In this document: positions 39,611 through 51,600 of the stretch, in pieces | Layout of the letters: each line of letters begins with the position of its first letter | Numbering within the stretch: position 1 is the first letter of the stretch | Source: Caenorhabditis elegans | Lineage: Eukaryota > Nematoda > Chromadorea > Rhabditida > Rhabditidae | Length of the DNA stretch: 64,000 nucleotides | Assembly: GCF_000002985.6 (NCBI RefSeq) | Contig: NC_003280.10 | Coordinates: forward strand, 1,364,001-1,428,000 | Direction: 5' to 3' | Translations under genes and position numbers: made by a program | The notes under the pieces: model-generated | Told to the model about the DNA's origin: nothing | What the model saw: only the letters and a program-made list of their open reading frames with translations | Database searches by the model: none

Positions 39611-42600
39611 ATGCCTGAACCAATACTACACTCAAAATTCCTGTCGGGATTGCCGGCGGGGCGGAAAAATGGCGTGCGGCACGGCGAAAAACCCGAAAAA
39701 GTCGGCGAAAAGCAGTTCGATTTTACTAGAAAAATTCGCGAGCTCCGGTTAGAGCTGGAAATCAAAAAACGAGAGGAAGAACGCATCGAGAAGGATATTG
39801 CAATCATTTTGGAGGAGAACACAATCGACGGTGGCGAGCAAAATCGTTCGTTCGGTTTAGCAGTCACTCGGCTCAATAATCACATGCTCGTCGTCGAGAA
39901 CTCCGCGAAACAGTTGACCAGTGCTCTTAAGAACATTTCCGTACTGGCAGATACTATAAGTGGACGGGTTTCTGCTTTAGACGTCGCTAAGACACGAGTT
40001 GTCGGGTGTCTGCAGTTGGCTGGGGATATGAGAGATTTGGGTTTGTAGTTTGTAGTTTGTAGTCTGGCAGACCACCCATAAAACTTGGGTTTTCAGGAGT
40101 TTGCGCGGAAGGAATTGACGACGCAATTCGCTCTGAAGACTTTGAAACAGCTTCCCAACATATTCATCGCTTCTTAACACTCGATCAGGCTGTATTTCAG
40201 ATTCGAGAGTTCAAGCAGAAAGGTTTTTTCGCCTTTAATAGCTAATTTTACGTCAAATCCTGCCCATTTTCCAGACGCCACTGACTCAATTCGCCACAGC
40301 TACGAAGTGCTCTCATCGGCGAAAGAACGCTTGTCGAAAATTCTGAAATCCCGTCTAACAGAGTCTGTTCAAAAGGGAGACGTCGCAGAAATGCAGCGAT
40401 TTATTAAAATGTTCCCGTTGATTCATGAACCCGACGAGGGATTACAGAGATATTCGGTTTTCTTGAATCAGAAAATCGATAAACTGGCCGAGGATAATTT
40501 GGCGGTAAGAAATCGGCTATTTTTGTAGGAAATATTCTTTAAAAAAGAGGAAAAAATACCAAAATTGATCAAAAAATTGGGTCTGCTAATTATTTTTTGT
40601 AGTTTGTAGTCTAGCAGACCATATTTCTTCAAAACCCCATAGGTCTGCTAAATCGAAACTTTTAGTTTGTAGTCTAGCAGACCGAATTTCGACAAAACCC
40701 CATTGGTCTGCTAAATCGAAATTTGTAGTTTGTAGTCTAGCAGACCAAAGTTCGACAAAACCCCATGGGTCTGCTAAATCGAAACTTGTAGTTTGTAGTC
40801 TAGCAGACCATATTTCTTCAAAACCCCATTGGTCTGCTAAATCGAAACTTGTAGTTTGTAGTCTAGCAGACCAAATTTCTTCAAAACCCCATAGGTCTGC
40901 TAAATCGAAGCTTGTAGTTTGTAGTCTAGCAGACCAAATTTCTTCAAAATCTTATTGGTTTGCTAAATCGAAAAGTGTAGTTTGTAGTCTAGCAGACCGA
41001 ATTTCTTCAAAACCCAATGGGTCTGCTAAATCGAAACTTGTAGTTTGTAGTCTAGCAGACCAACTTTCGCCAAAACCTCATGGGTCTGCTAAATATTTTA
41101 TGTAGTTTGTAGTCTAGCAGACCGAATTTCTTCGAAATCCTATTGGTCTGCTAAATCGAAACCTGTAGTTTGTAGTCTAGCAGACCAATACATTTTTTTT
41201 CTTCAATTATCCATCAAACAACGGCGAGAAAAATTTCAAAATTTACCCAAAATTAGTGTTTAGCGCACTAATTTTTCAGGAAAATTACGAAAATTGCCAC
41301 TTCTGCTAGATTTTTGCTGCAAATTTGCAGCCATTGGTCTGCGAAATGCGCTTTGTAGTTTGTAGCCTAGCAGACCAAACTCATTTTTCTTCGATTTTCA
41401 GCAAGAAATCTACGAAAAAATATCAAAAACTATTGATTTTGCTCTTAAATTTGCTATTAAAACCTGTTTTTAATTAAAATTGTGGAAAAAATCCCCGATA
41501 TTGGTCTGCTAAATCGAAATTCGTAGTTTGTAGTCTAGCAGACCAAAATTTTCGTTTTAAAAAATGATTTCCAGATAATGAAAGCCGGTGGAACCGATGA
41601 CAATCGTCGAAATGTCCTCTACGCTGACACTTTGTTCATGTTCTTTGAAGGAGTCGCCGAGATTATTGAATCGAATCTTCCAGTACTTGAACACTCGTAC
41701 GGCCTGGAAAAGTTGCTGGATTTCATGTTTATTTTGCAGGTAAATTCATCAAAAAATTTAAAATTCAAATAATTAAAAATCAAATTTAATTTAAAATTTT
41801 AATAATTTCCAGGCAAGAATTGACGAGTTTTTCCGACGCCTTCATGAAGAATTCGACACCCGACGCCGACTTTCCCACTTCAATCGCCTTGTCGATGACG
41901 TCATTCATCAGAAAAAAGCAGCGGAAGCCGTCGAGGATGCTCCAGATCCGATGGAAATCGATGCGATAGCTTCTGAGATTTGTATGATGAATACGTCGGC
42001 GGAAATGTATTGGAGATTTGTTTCTAGAAGAATTGGGAAGAATGAAGTGATTAGAAGTCCTTCTGGAGACGGCGATGATGAGGAAAACGAGGAAGCTCGG
42101 CAAGAACGACACAGGCTTAGGAAGGAAGCTAAAGAGCAGAAAATGGATCAGCTGTTAAATAGAAGCCGTGTTGGGACGAAAATGCAGGAATTAATTGGCA
42201 ATTATTGTCTTTTGGAGCATTTTTATATGTTAAAATCGGTACAGAAGGCTATAAAATCCGATGTGAAAGAGGATGCTGGTGGCTTGACGAGGTGCGGAGA
42301 CAAAAAATATCGAAAAAGGCCCCTAAAACAAGAAAAAATATGTTAAAACCGCCAGATTTAGCTGAAATTTGAAATTTTTAACTTTGTTAACTTGCAGCAG
42401 TATTTATTGAATTTTATGCTAATTTAGGTACATTTAAATACAACAAATACCCAAAATTCAGCAAAATTAACATAAAAATCTTATAAACTACCAAAATCAC
42501 ATGTGATTAAAGGTAATAATCAATGAAATGGAGCTGAAATTAGCTAAAATCTTGCATTTTGCCATCTTGCTTATTCAATTATCGCTATTTACTGCGTATT

Positions 42601-44971
42601 CCAGTCGATAAATACCAAAAATACTGAAAAAAAAGCAGTATTTATTGCATTTTTATGGTAATTTAGGTACATTTAAATACAAGAACTACCCTAAATTCTC
42701 CTAAATTTACATAAAAATCTTATAATTTGAATGTTTAAAAAGCGAAAAGTTGACGATTTTTTTTAAATATAAAAAAAGGATATTTAAAAAAAATAGAGAA
42801 ATTTTTAATTTTTTCCCGAAAAAAACGGAAAAACCGGCATAATTTATACTCAAATTGTCTAAAAAATGAAGATTTAACAAATTTAAATCGAAATTTTACG
42901 ATTTTTTATGAAAATTGGAGAAAAAACTTATTTTAATTAAGATAAATATGATAAATTCTTCAAAAAATATATTCCTAAAAAATATTTTTTAAAATCGACA
43001 TAATTTACACACACAAACCAGCAAGCAAAATTGAAATTTCACAACGAAAATTTACAGAAAAAAACGAATTTCTGCCAATTTTAAGCCTAAAAATCCATAT
43101 TTCCAGCTCAATCGTCGACGATGTGGTGTTCATCATTCGAAAATCGATCCGCCGAGCTGCAGGATCCGGCAATGTTGATAGTGTCTGTGCCACCATTAAC
43201 AACGCCACTGCACTCATCGATACAGTCGTCCACGGGCATTTACGCCAGAGCATCCAGCAGGGATACGTCACCTCATCCAATTTCGCATCTGAAGCATTCA
43301 CGGCTTATCAGCAAGGAAAACCAGTGAAGGAGGCGGCGGATGCTCAGAAGGAGCAATTTTTGCTCGCTCTGAACAATTCTGCGAAGCTCTCCGAGCTGTT
43401 GATTGAGCTTCAGAAGGGATTGATCACGGAATGGGCTGGAGTCAAGCGGCCTGATGTTGAGAAGAATAAGCTCGAGCATTCGACGACGCAAATTGAGGAG
43501 TCGGCGAAGAAATTGGCCAGTTTGGCGAAGCATGGGGTGGAGGAGCTGTTTAAGAGTGCATTTAAGAATAAGATTAAGCAAGGGTAGGTTTTGGACTACA
43601 AACTACAAGATTTTTGAACAAAAAATGCCGAAAAAAGCAAGGAAATCAGCCGGAAGCATCTAAAAATCAGAGTTTTTGTGAAAATTAGAAGAAAAAAGAT
43701 CCCAATAATGGAAATATGATAATTTAAGCGGAAATTTCGGATTTTTTTTCCTAAAAAAATCGAAAAACCAGCATAAATTATACACAAAATTGAGTTTTTT
43801 TTTTTAATTTAAATATTTTAAAACGAAATTTTACGATTTTTGAATGAAAATTAGAAGAAAATTAATTTTAATGAGAGAAATATGACGGTTTCTTCAAAAA
43901 TTGAGAAATTTTTAATTTTTTTTCGCAAAAAATCGAAAAATCTAGTTAAAAGTATCTTTAAATTGAAAATTACGATTTTTTCATTGAAAATTTTCATTTA
44001 AAAATTGAAAATTGAAAATTTTGAACTGAATTTCAAAATTTCAGCGCCGATCCATACCAAGAAATCGATCGCCAAATGACAATGCAAGACGTCGAGTACT
44101 ATGAAGCTCACGACCCATTCATGGAGCAATTCCTGGCACAAATCGACCGGCTTCTCGTTGAAAATGAGCCCCTACTGTTTGCGGACAACTATCAGACGCT
44201 TCTCCTGCTCACTTCTTCAGAAATTGCTCGGCAAATTGAGCAATCTCTGGCAAAATGTCAATTCAACAGATATGGAGCACTTCAATTGGATCGAGAATAT
44301 CGCCAGATTTGTGCTTATTTGACAAATGTGGCTGGATGGTCGGCGCGGGAGAAAGTTGGACGGCTGGGACAGGTAAAATAAAGAAAAATGAATTATTTTG
44401 GGTCTGCTAGGCTACAAACTACACGAAATATTTAGCAGACCCGCTCTAGAAATTCCAAAAAAGTTGAGAAAAATTGGAAAAAAATGGCAATTTTCTCTTG
44501 GGTCTGCTAGACTACAAACTACAAAAGCCTATTTAGCAGACCCACGCCAACTTCTGATGGGTCTGCTAGACTACAAACTACAAAAGCCTATTTAGCAGAC
44601 CCACGCCAACTTCTGATGGGTCTGCTAGGCTACAAACTACAAAAAATATTTAGCAGACCCAACTAATGTCTTATAAATTTGGGCCTGCTAGACTACAAAC
44701 TACAAAAGCCTATTTAGCAGACCCACGCCAATTTCTGATGGGTCTGCTAGACTACAAACTACACGAAATATTTAGCAGACCCAACTTCCAATTTTTCCAG
44801 ATCGTCTCCCTCCTCAACGTGGAAACTATCGACGAAGCAATGGAGGTTTGGCATAATTCAAAAGCGATGACGTCATCGGCGACAATTCGAACTCTTACTC
44901 TACCAGAAGTCAGAAAAGTTCTCGCGTTACGAGCCGACTTCCCAACTGTCGCTATTAAATCTATCGAATAA
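39611..44971 (+). CDS. cogc-4: Conserved oligomeric Golgi complex subunit 4
   Basis: Eight exons (39611-40040, 40097-40222, 40275-40504, 41575-41739, 41813-42291, 43107-43583, 44045-44372, 44801-44971) join in phase to 801 aa, against 785 in human COG4. The N-terminal third is coiled coil (RKIRELRLELEIKKREEERIEK). Landmarks shared with COG4: FIKMFPLI..PDEGL, LYADTLFMFFEG, MQELIGNYCLLEHFYM, VDDVVFIIRKSIRRA, YEAHDPFMEQFL and the C-terminal TLPEVRKVLALRADF. COG4 belongs to lobe A of the COG tether, which acts in retrograde intra-Golgi vesicle docking and glycosyltransferase recycling. Three introns are inflated by repeats (40505-41574, 42292-43106, 44373-44800) while the others are under 75 nt. 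Confidence 0.96.
40577..41195 (+). repeat. Foldback repeat array in a cogc-4 intron, ~10 units
   Basis: Ten units of ~60 bp: GGTCTGCTAAATCGAAACT, TGTAGTTTGTAGTCTAGCAGACC, spacer AAATTTCTTCAAAACCCCAT. Two more singles at ~41336-41380 and 41502-41543. The spacer is conserved with the unit, so the tandem unit is unit plus spacer. Confidence 0.88.
42390..42735 (+). repeat. Pair of ~90-bp direct repeats in a cogc-4 intron
   Basis: 42398-42488 and 42636-42728 share GCAGTATTTATTG, TAATTTAGGTACATTTAAATACAA and ACATAAAAATCTTATAA. Confidence 0.75.
44398..44783 (-). repeat. Foldback repeat array in a cogc-4 intron, 6 units
   Basis: GGGTCTGCTAGACTACAAACTACA(A/C)...TTTAGCAGACCC with spacer ACGCCAACTTCTGAT. 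It is inverted relative to the array in the earlier intron of the same gene. Confidence 0.88.
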
Positions 44972-45183
44972 TTGTCGATTAATTAAATTATTCTCTTAAA
45001 ATTTCCAATTTTATTGATTTTTTTGTATAGGAATATGTAAATTTATTAATTGAATTGTATGGGTTTCTTCTCAATTGGATTGTGATTTCTATTTTTAAAA
45101 AAATTATTCTAAAACTCGAAATTCTGATATTTTATTTTTATTTCCGTTTGTTCAATTTTCAATGTTGCATATCTGATGTTTTA

Positions 45184-47456
45184 TCAAAGTCTTGGCAGGC
45201 GATTGTTCTTGAATTGGCAGTTTGACGGGTCGTATCTGAAAGTTTTCTCTGGTCTGCTAAATCGTGTTGTGTAGTTTGTAGTGTCTGGCAGACCAAAGAA
45301 CTCACACTTCCTGGAACTTCTGCTTCAACTGCATTTCGTGCTCCTCTCCGCGCACCTCAATCACCATCTTGACACGTTGACTCGACATGTCGTTTCTCAT
45401 GAATGCACGTTCCTTTAAATTTTATGGTTTTTTGCTTTAAAATGACGGAAAAAAAGTTTGAAAGTCAGAAATATCACCAGTTTTCAGTGTATTTCTGAGA
45501 ATTTCAGATAATTTTTACCATTTTGAAGCCTGTGAAAGCCTACCAAATACAAATCCCGAACATTTCCACTCAGTTCGCCCACCAGGCCAGTCAATTTCGA
45601 CAGACCACCAGGCTTATCAGGAATGATAACCGACAGACGAATTACACGATGATCATACGCGAGACCTGAAGATCAGAGGTTACTGTAGGCCTATTGTAGA
45701 CCTACGCCTACCTCTCTCAATGCATCTACCCAGCGATGTACTATCGATATTTCCACCAGAGAGAATTGATACGACTGTTTTTCCCTTCAAATGATTCAGC
45801 TTTCCCGATAGAATTGCTCCGATTCCGATTGCTCCGGCGCCTTCGCAGACCACCTGGAATTCAAGAGGGTTACTGTAGAAGTATGGGATCTAGGTGTACC
45901 TTCTCATTCTCGATTAGGCGGAGAATTGCCACAGCGATGTCGTTTTCAGGCACACTAATCACTCGATCCACTTTTCCTGCAATATGTGTAGTTTGTAGTT
46001 TGTAGCAGGGTTTGGCGGTAGTTGCACGTGGTGCCAGGCTGTCCTATTACGGTTTGATCTACAAAAAATGCGATAATTTTTCGCCCAAAAATGTGACGTC
46101 AGCACTTTCTTAACCATACGAAATCAGTTGCGAACTCTGTGTCTCTTCTCACGCATTTTTTGTAGGTCTACGTAGATCAAACCGAAATGGGACACTCTGA
46201 CACCACGTGTAGTTGCCGTTTTCGGCGAATCGGCAAATCGTCGGTTTGCCGAAATATGTATATTTCGCCAGTTGTGGAATATGTCGTTTGCCGAAAAAAT
46301 ATCGTTTTCCGACCACCGCTGGTTTGTAGTTTGTAGTCTACCACATACCGATCATCGACGCAAAAGCATTCACTCCTGCATTGGGTACTGCTAATCCGTC
46401 AGCTAGTGTTGGACGAGTCGGCGTGTACACAGGGTGTCCTGCTTGGAGAGATTTCTGGAAAAAAATGTAGTTTGTAGTTTATAGTTTGTAGTTGATCATC
46501 ATCATCCTTACCACAATAGCCTGACAAGTCTCACTAACAACACCGATCACTTCGGTAGTTGGAGACAAAGCCTTGACAGCTGTGGCGACACCTGCAACCA
46601 GCCCACCACCACCAACCGGCACCAAAATCGCGTCAGGCATCTGGATTTGCTCCAGAATCTCGATTCCAGTGGTGCCGGCGCCGGCGAGAATGTCATAATG
46701 ATCGTAGCCGTTGATATAGGTTCCGTTGCTATCGTGAGCCATCCGAAGAGCGATTTCTCGGCTCTCGGCGATGTCTTCGCCCTGAACCAGAATGTTGGCT
46801 CCCAGGTCCTGGCATCGATTGATTTTCATCAATGGAGCAATCTTGGGCATCACCACGTTCACCTGAAAGTAGAGATTTTGGGTGTCTGCTAATTAAATTT
46901 TGTAGTTTGTAGTCACCTCTACACCCAACTGTTTCCCATGAAGAGAAAGTGCCAGCGCATGATTTCCAGCAGAAGCCGCGTAAACCCCGGCTTTCTTCTT
47001 CTCCTCCGGCAAATTCTGTAGAGCATATCGGGCTCCGCGCTCCTTGAAGCTTCCAGTGTCCTACAAAAAAGTGCTCAAGGCAACAGGCACGAAGACCTAC
47101 ACAGTACCTGATTGACCTCCATCTTCAGATAGATGTTCATATCGAACAATTTCGACAAACATCTGGATTTCCGGCAATCGGTACGAACGATTCCATTCTA
47201 AAACGGAAGAATTTTCACTGAAACCGGGATTCATCCCAAACCTGAATCCGATGATGAGCCATCGAAATATCGCCGAATTGCAGGATTTTCGGGTTTTCCG
47301 GGTCACAAAAGACATCCTTCAGAGGCACGGATGCCACGTGGCGGCGGTGAGCTAGAGAATCTGAAAGATGGCTGTGAAATCCACGTGGAAAAGGCTATCG
47401 GCTGGAAATTGAAACTCACAGAAAATCGACTTTCGAAGCAACGTGCTTTGAAGCAT
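45184..47456 (-). CDS. PLP-dependent serine/threonine dehydratase with ACT domain
   Basis: Eleven exons (47456-47420, 47360-47242, 47197-47108, 47060-46917, 46862-46512, 46454-46349, 45976-45900, 45853-45712, 45665-45544, 45412-45306, 45235-45184) join in phase to 448 aa. Fold-type II PLP enzyme: Schiff-base Lys88 in TGSFKERGA, cofactor Asn115 in SAGNHA, phosphate-binding glycine loop VGGGGLVAGV at ~213-222. Residues ~356-430 form an ACT regulatory domain (HRVIRLSVIIPDKPGGLSKL). It should deaminate threonine or serine to 2-oxobutyrate or pyruvate; the ACT domain suggests allosteric control, as in the catabolic TdcB/IlvA group, and is absent in animal serine racemase. The N-terminus (MLQSTLLRKSIF) is basic and hydrophobic and could be a weak mitochondrial signal. 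Ending at 45298 without the last exon is an alternative. Confidence 0.93.
46048..46190. repeat. Foldback repeat with CTACAAAAAATGCG arms, copy 3
   Basis: GTTTGATCTACAAAAAATGCG ... TGTGACGTCAGCAC ... CGCATTTTTTGTAGGTCTACG in a dehydratase intron, followed at 46200-46310 by TTTGCCG/CGGCAAA short repeats. Copy 2 is at 37318-37450. Confidence 0.78.
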
Positions 47457-47561
47457 GTTTGAAATGAGAATTGAATTTTTTTAAAATAAAATTTAAATTT
47501 CCACGGGATTTTTTTTTCAAGTTTTCCGTGACAAATTGCAAAAATTGCAATATTTTGCTTT

Positions 47562-48318
47562 GGGTCTGCTAGACTACAAACTACAAGTATCGATTTAGCA
47601 GACCCAACAGTTTTTTTTTCTAAATTTGGGTCTGCTAGACTACAAACTACACGAAATATTTAGCAGACCCAAGCAGTTTCTGATAAATTTTGGTCTGCTA
47701 GACTACAAACTACAAGTTTCGATTTATCAGACCCATGGGGGGTTTGAAGAAATTTGGGTCTGCTAGACTACAAACTACAAGATAATATTTAGCATACCCA
47801 ACCAGTTTCGGATAAATTTGGGTCTGCTAGACTACAAACTACAAGTATCGATTTAGCAGACCCAACAGTTTTTTTTTTTAATTTGGGTCTGCTAGACTAC
47901 AAACTACATGATAATATTTATCAGACCCAAGCAGTTTCTGATGAATTTTGGTCTGCTAGACTACAAACTACAAGACAATATTTAGCATACCCAACCAGTT
48001 TCGGATAAATTTGGGTCTGCTAGACTACAAACTACAAGATAATATTTAGCATACCCAACCAGTTTCGGATAAATTTGGGTCTGCTAGACTACAAACTACA
48101 AGATAATATTTAGCATACCCAACCAGTTTCGGATAAATTTGGGTCTGCTAGACTACAAACTACAAGATAATATTTAGCAGACCCAAGCAGTTTCTGATGA
48201 ATTTTGGTCTGCTAGACTACAAACTACAAGTTTCGATTTAGCAGACCCATGGGGTTTTGAAAAAATTTGGTCTGCTTGACTACAAACTACAAAGTAATAT
48301 TTAGCAGACCAACGTATT
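47562..48318 (-). repeat. Foldback repeat array between divergent genes, ~13 units
   Basis: Units GGGTCTGCTAGACTACAAACTACAAG then ATAATATTTAGCA(G/T)ACCCAA, spacer CCAGTTTCGGATAAATTT. Four consecutive units carry AGCATACCC, a stem mismatch, so a mutated unit was amplified. The array fills most of the space between the dehydratase and the downstream plus-strand genes and so sits in or near two promoters. Confidence 0.9.
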
Positions 48319-48430
48319 TTTCTTCATTTTTAACGGTTTTTTCTCGAATTTTCGCATTTTTCACCAGTTTTTTCTTCATTTTTACTTAAAAATTCTCGCA
48401 TATTTCAGGCACAGCGTCGTCGACGTGTCA

Positions 48431-48655
48431 ATGTCCGGTAACCCAAGTTGGTGGCCATATCGTCTGCCGATCGAAGAAGCTCTCAAAAAGTCTGTAGTTC
48501 TTGTCGTCGGCGTCGTCGTCGGCGCCAATGTTATTGAGCATTTCTGGAAGCCTATGGAAACATACGAAACCGAATTGGATCACGGAAAATTGGAACTTTT
48601 GCAGAAATATAAGCGCATTCATGATGAAAGAAGTGGCACGAGAAATGGAAATTAA
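48431..48655 (+). CDS. 74-aa membrane microprotein, UQCC6/Brawnin-like candidate
   Basis: Single-exon frame of 74 aa beginning MSGNPSWWPYRLP. An acceptor (TTTCAG at 48409) lies 21 nt upstream. One membrane segment, ALKKSVVLVVGVVVGANVIE, is followed by FWKP and a charged helix ELDHGKLELLQKYKRIHDER. The layout (short N-terminus, LKxxxxxLxxxxxGAxV segment, a Pro soon after, then a charged helix with EL...L.ER) resembles UQCC6/Brawnin, a mitochondrial inner-membrane microprotein needed for complex III assembly. The match is short and unproven. Its last 35 nt overlap the start of the ALKBH1-type frame, and its stop lies 2 nt before that gene's first splice donor. Confidence 0.6.
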   Translation: MSGNPSWWPYRLPIEEALKKSVVLVVGVVVGANVIEHFWKPMETYETELDHGKLELLQKYKRIHDERSGTRNGN

Positions 48656-51600
48656 AGGTTTTTTTTTTTTTTTTGGAAAATCGATAAATCAATAAATTAT
48701 CGATTTTTTGTTAATAAAACAATTGAAATCCAAAAAAAAAAATGAATTAAAATTTTTTATCGATTTTCCAAAAACCGAAAAATAAGAATTTATCGATTTT
48801 CTGAAATTTGTTAAAATTTTAAATTTATCGATTTTCTGAAATTTGTTAAAATTTTAAATTTATCGATGGTAATTAAAAAAAAAAATTTTAAAGCCGAAAA
48901 ATCTAAAATTATTGATTTTTTGAAAATCGAAAAATTTAATTTCATAGATTTTTTGAGAATTGCTGAACATGTATATTTATCGATTTTTCTTTGAAAATTA
49001 AAAAAAAAATTACGGCACTGAAATTTTGAAATCTGAAAAAAAAGTAGTTTTCGAAATTTTGAAAAATACCAATTTTCTATTATTTCGGATTCAAAAAAAT
49101 ATTTTTTTTAAAAAATTAATAATTAAATTGAGTTTTTTTTTTGATTTTTCGATTTTTAAAGTCAAACTTGTAGTTTGTAGTCTGGCAGACCCAAAAAACC
49201 CGCTATTTTTTCAGAAAAATGTTGATTTTTAAAATTTCATAGTTAAAAATCAGAAAACGAAAAAATAACGACTTTTAAAATTTTTTCGATATTATGAAAA
49301 AAAAAGAATAAAACAATTTTACCGATTTTTTGAAAATTGAAAAATTGAATTTATTGGTTTTTTTTTGAAAATCCAAAAAATAGTTTAAATTTTGAAAATT
49401 GTTTGTTATGAAAAAAACGAATTTTTTTGAATATTTTGGAAAAAAAAGAAGAAAAAACTAATTATCGATTTTTTGAAAATCGAAATTTTCAATTTATTTT
49501 AAAACTTTTTTTCAGTGACGAAATGCGGAAATTTTTGCTTAAAAAACGCCAGAAAAAATACAATTTTTTAGCTAAATTGTAGTTTGTAGTCTGGCAGACC
49601 CAAAAAAAAATCGTTATTTTTTTCCAGAAAAAGAAATCGATCAATACGCGGGATCCTCCGGGGAAGACTCTGACGACGGATCCAATTTATTCAAAGCTGT
49701 TTTCAAAAAATATAAGAAACGAAAGCCTCCACCGGACGTTTCTGACGTTATTGGTAAGGAAAATTGGCTTAAAAAATGTAATTTTTTGCATATTTCAGAC
49801 GTCAAAAGCTCTTCGCTGCTCCAATCAAAATTAGTATTTAGTACGGATGAGATCACATCAGAGACGACATCGCTTGCTGAGAGATTAGGTAGAAATATTG
49901 GGTCTCGCAGCGAAAAATAATAGAAAATCTAATGACTGTCCTTTTTTTTTTGGGCAAAAAAAAAGATCAATTTTGAGTCCTCTAGCTTTAAGACTAACCA
50001 TTGTTTTTAACAAAATTAAACAACTTTTTATTTTTGCCCAATTTTTTTTCAGGCCTTTTTTTTGGGCAAAAAAATAATTTTTCTAAAAACGTTCGAAACC
50101 ATATTAAATTGAAAAAGGACAATTTTTTAAGGTTCAGAAAGCAAATTTGAATCCTCTAGCTTTAAAAATAACCATTTTAAAGGAATTTCAAAATTGTGAT
50201 TTTTGCCACTTTTTTGCCTTTTTTGGGTTACCGGTTGCCGAAATTTCGAAAAATGACGATTTTCCTAACTTTGAATGGCGAAATTTTTGAAATTATTTGA
50301 ATGCCGGCTGCTAAAAATTTTGAGTTTCTCCAAAATTTTTAGGTTGCCGGTTGCCAAAAAAACTCGAAAATAACCGATTTTTGCGAATTTCAATTGCTGA
50401 AAATTTGAATTTCTATTTTTTGCGAATTTTCAGGTCTAATTGCTCCATCCGAGTGGCGTGTCTATTGGTTTCCCGATCGTATTGGCCTATATCTCCTGCC
50501 AAGCCTTTTACGGAAGGAAAAATCGACAATGTGGATGAAACGAGCGTTCAAGTACGCCGAACCACCGAATATCACGAATTTGACGCTTCACGGAAAGGAT
50601 GTGCTCACGTTAGTGTTGGTCTGCTCTGGACAACAAACTACAACTTTTGATTTAGCAGACCCATGGGGTTTTGAAGAAAATTGGTCTGCTAGACTACAAA
50701 CTACAACTTTTGATTTAGCAGACCCATGGGGTTTTGAAGAAAATTGGTCTGCTAGACTACATACTACAACTTTTGATTTAGCAGACCCATGGTGTTTTGA
50801 AGAAAATTGGTCTGCTAGACTACAAACTACAACTTTTGATTTAGCAGACCCATGGGGTTTTGAAGAAAATTGGTCTGCTAGACTACATACTACAACTTTT
50901 GATTTAGCAGACCCATGGTGTTTTGAAGAAAATTGGTCTGCTAGACTACAAACTACAACTTTTGATTTAGCAGACCCATGGTGTTTTGAAGAAAATTGGT
51001 CTGCTAGACTACAAACTACAACTTTTGATTTAGCAGACCCATGGGGTTTTGAAGAAAATTGGTCTGCTGGACTACAAACTACAACTTTTTTTCCAAAAAT
51101 CTGAAGAAAAGTCAATTTTTCTATGTTTTTTTTTTTGAAGAAAAAAGCTAAAAAATATTTTTAAAAACAAGATTTTTTTCAGAAAATCACAAAAAAAAAA
51201 CCCCCCGAAAATTGTTGTTTTCTAGTGTTTTTTTAACAAAAAATTTCCAATTTTCAGAAAAATAAAGTACAAATATGAAAATTTTCCAAAAAATCGGAAT
51301 TTCAATGTTTTTTTAGAAAAAAGTTGGAAAAATCAAAAAAAAAATTGAATTGTAGATTTTTTGTGTTTTTTTAGAGAAAAAAATGGAAAAAAAACTTATC
51401 AAATTTATTAATTTTTTTTGTCAATTTAAATTGTTTTTATTAATTTAAACAAATTGGGTCTGCTAGTAGACTACAAACTACACATTTTCTATTAATAACT
51501 GGAACAATTTTCGATTTTCAAAAAATCCCAGGAAAAACGATAATTATCGATTTTTGTCTATCTTTGAAAAAAAAATCGGAAACATTTTTTTCTGAAAAAT

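Noticed and set aside
50588-51115. Long open frames on both strands (175 and 191 aa)
   Set aside because: Openness results from the exact 60-bp period of the foldback array; only the first part of the plus frame is a real exon.
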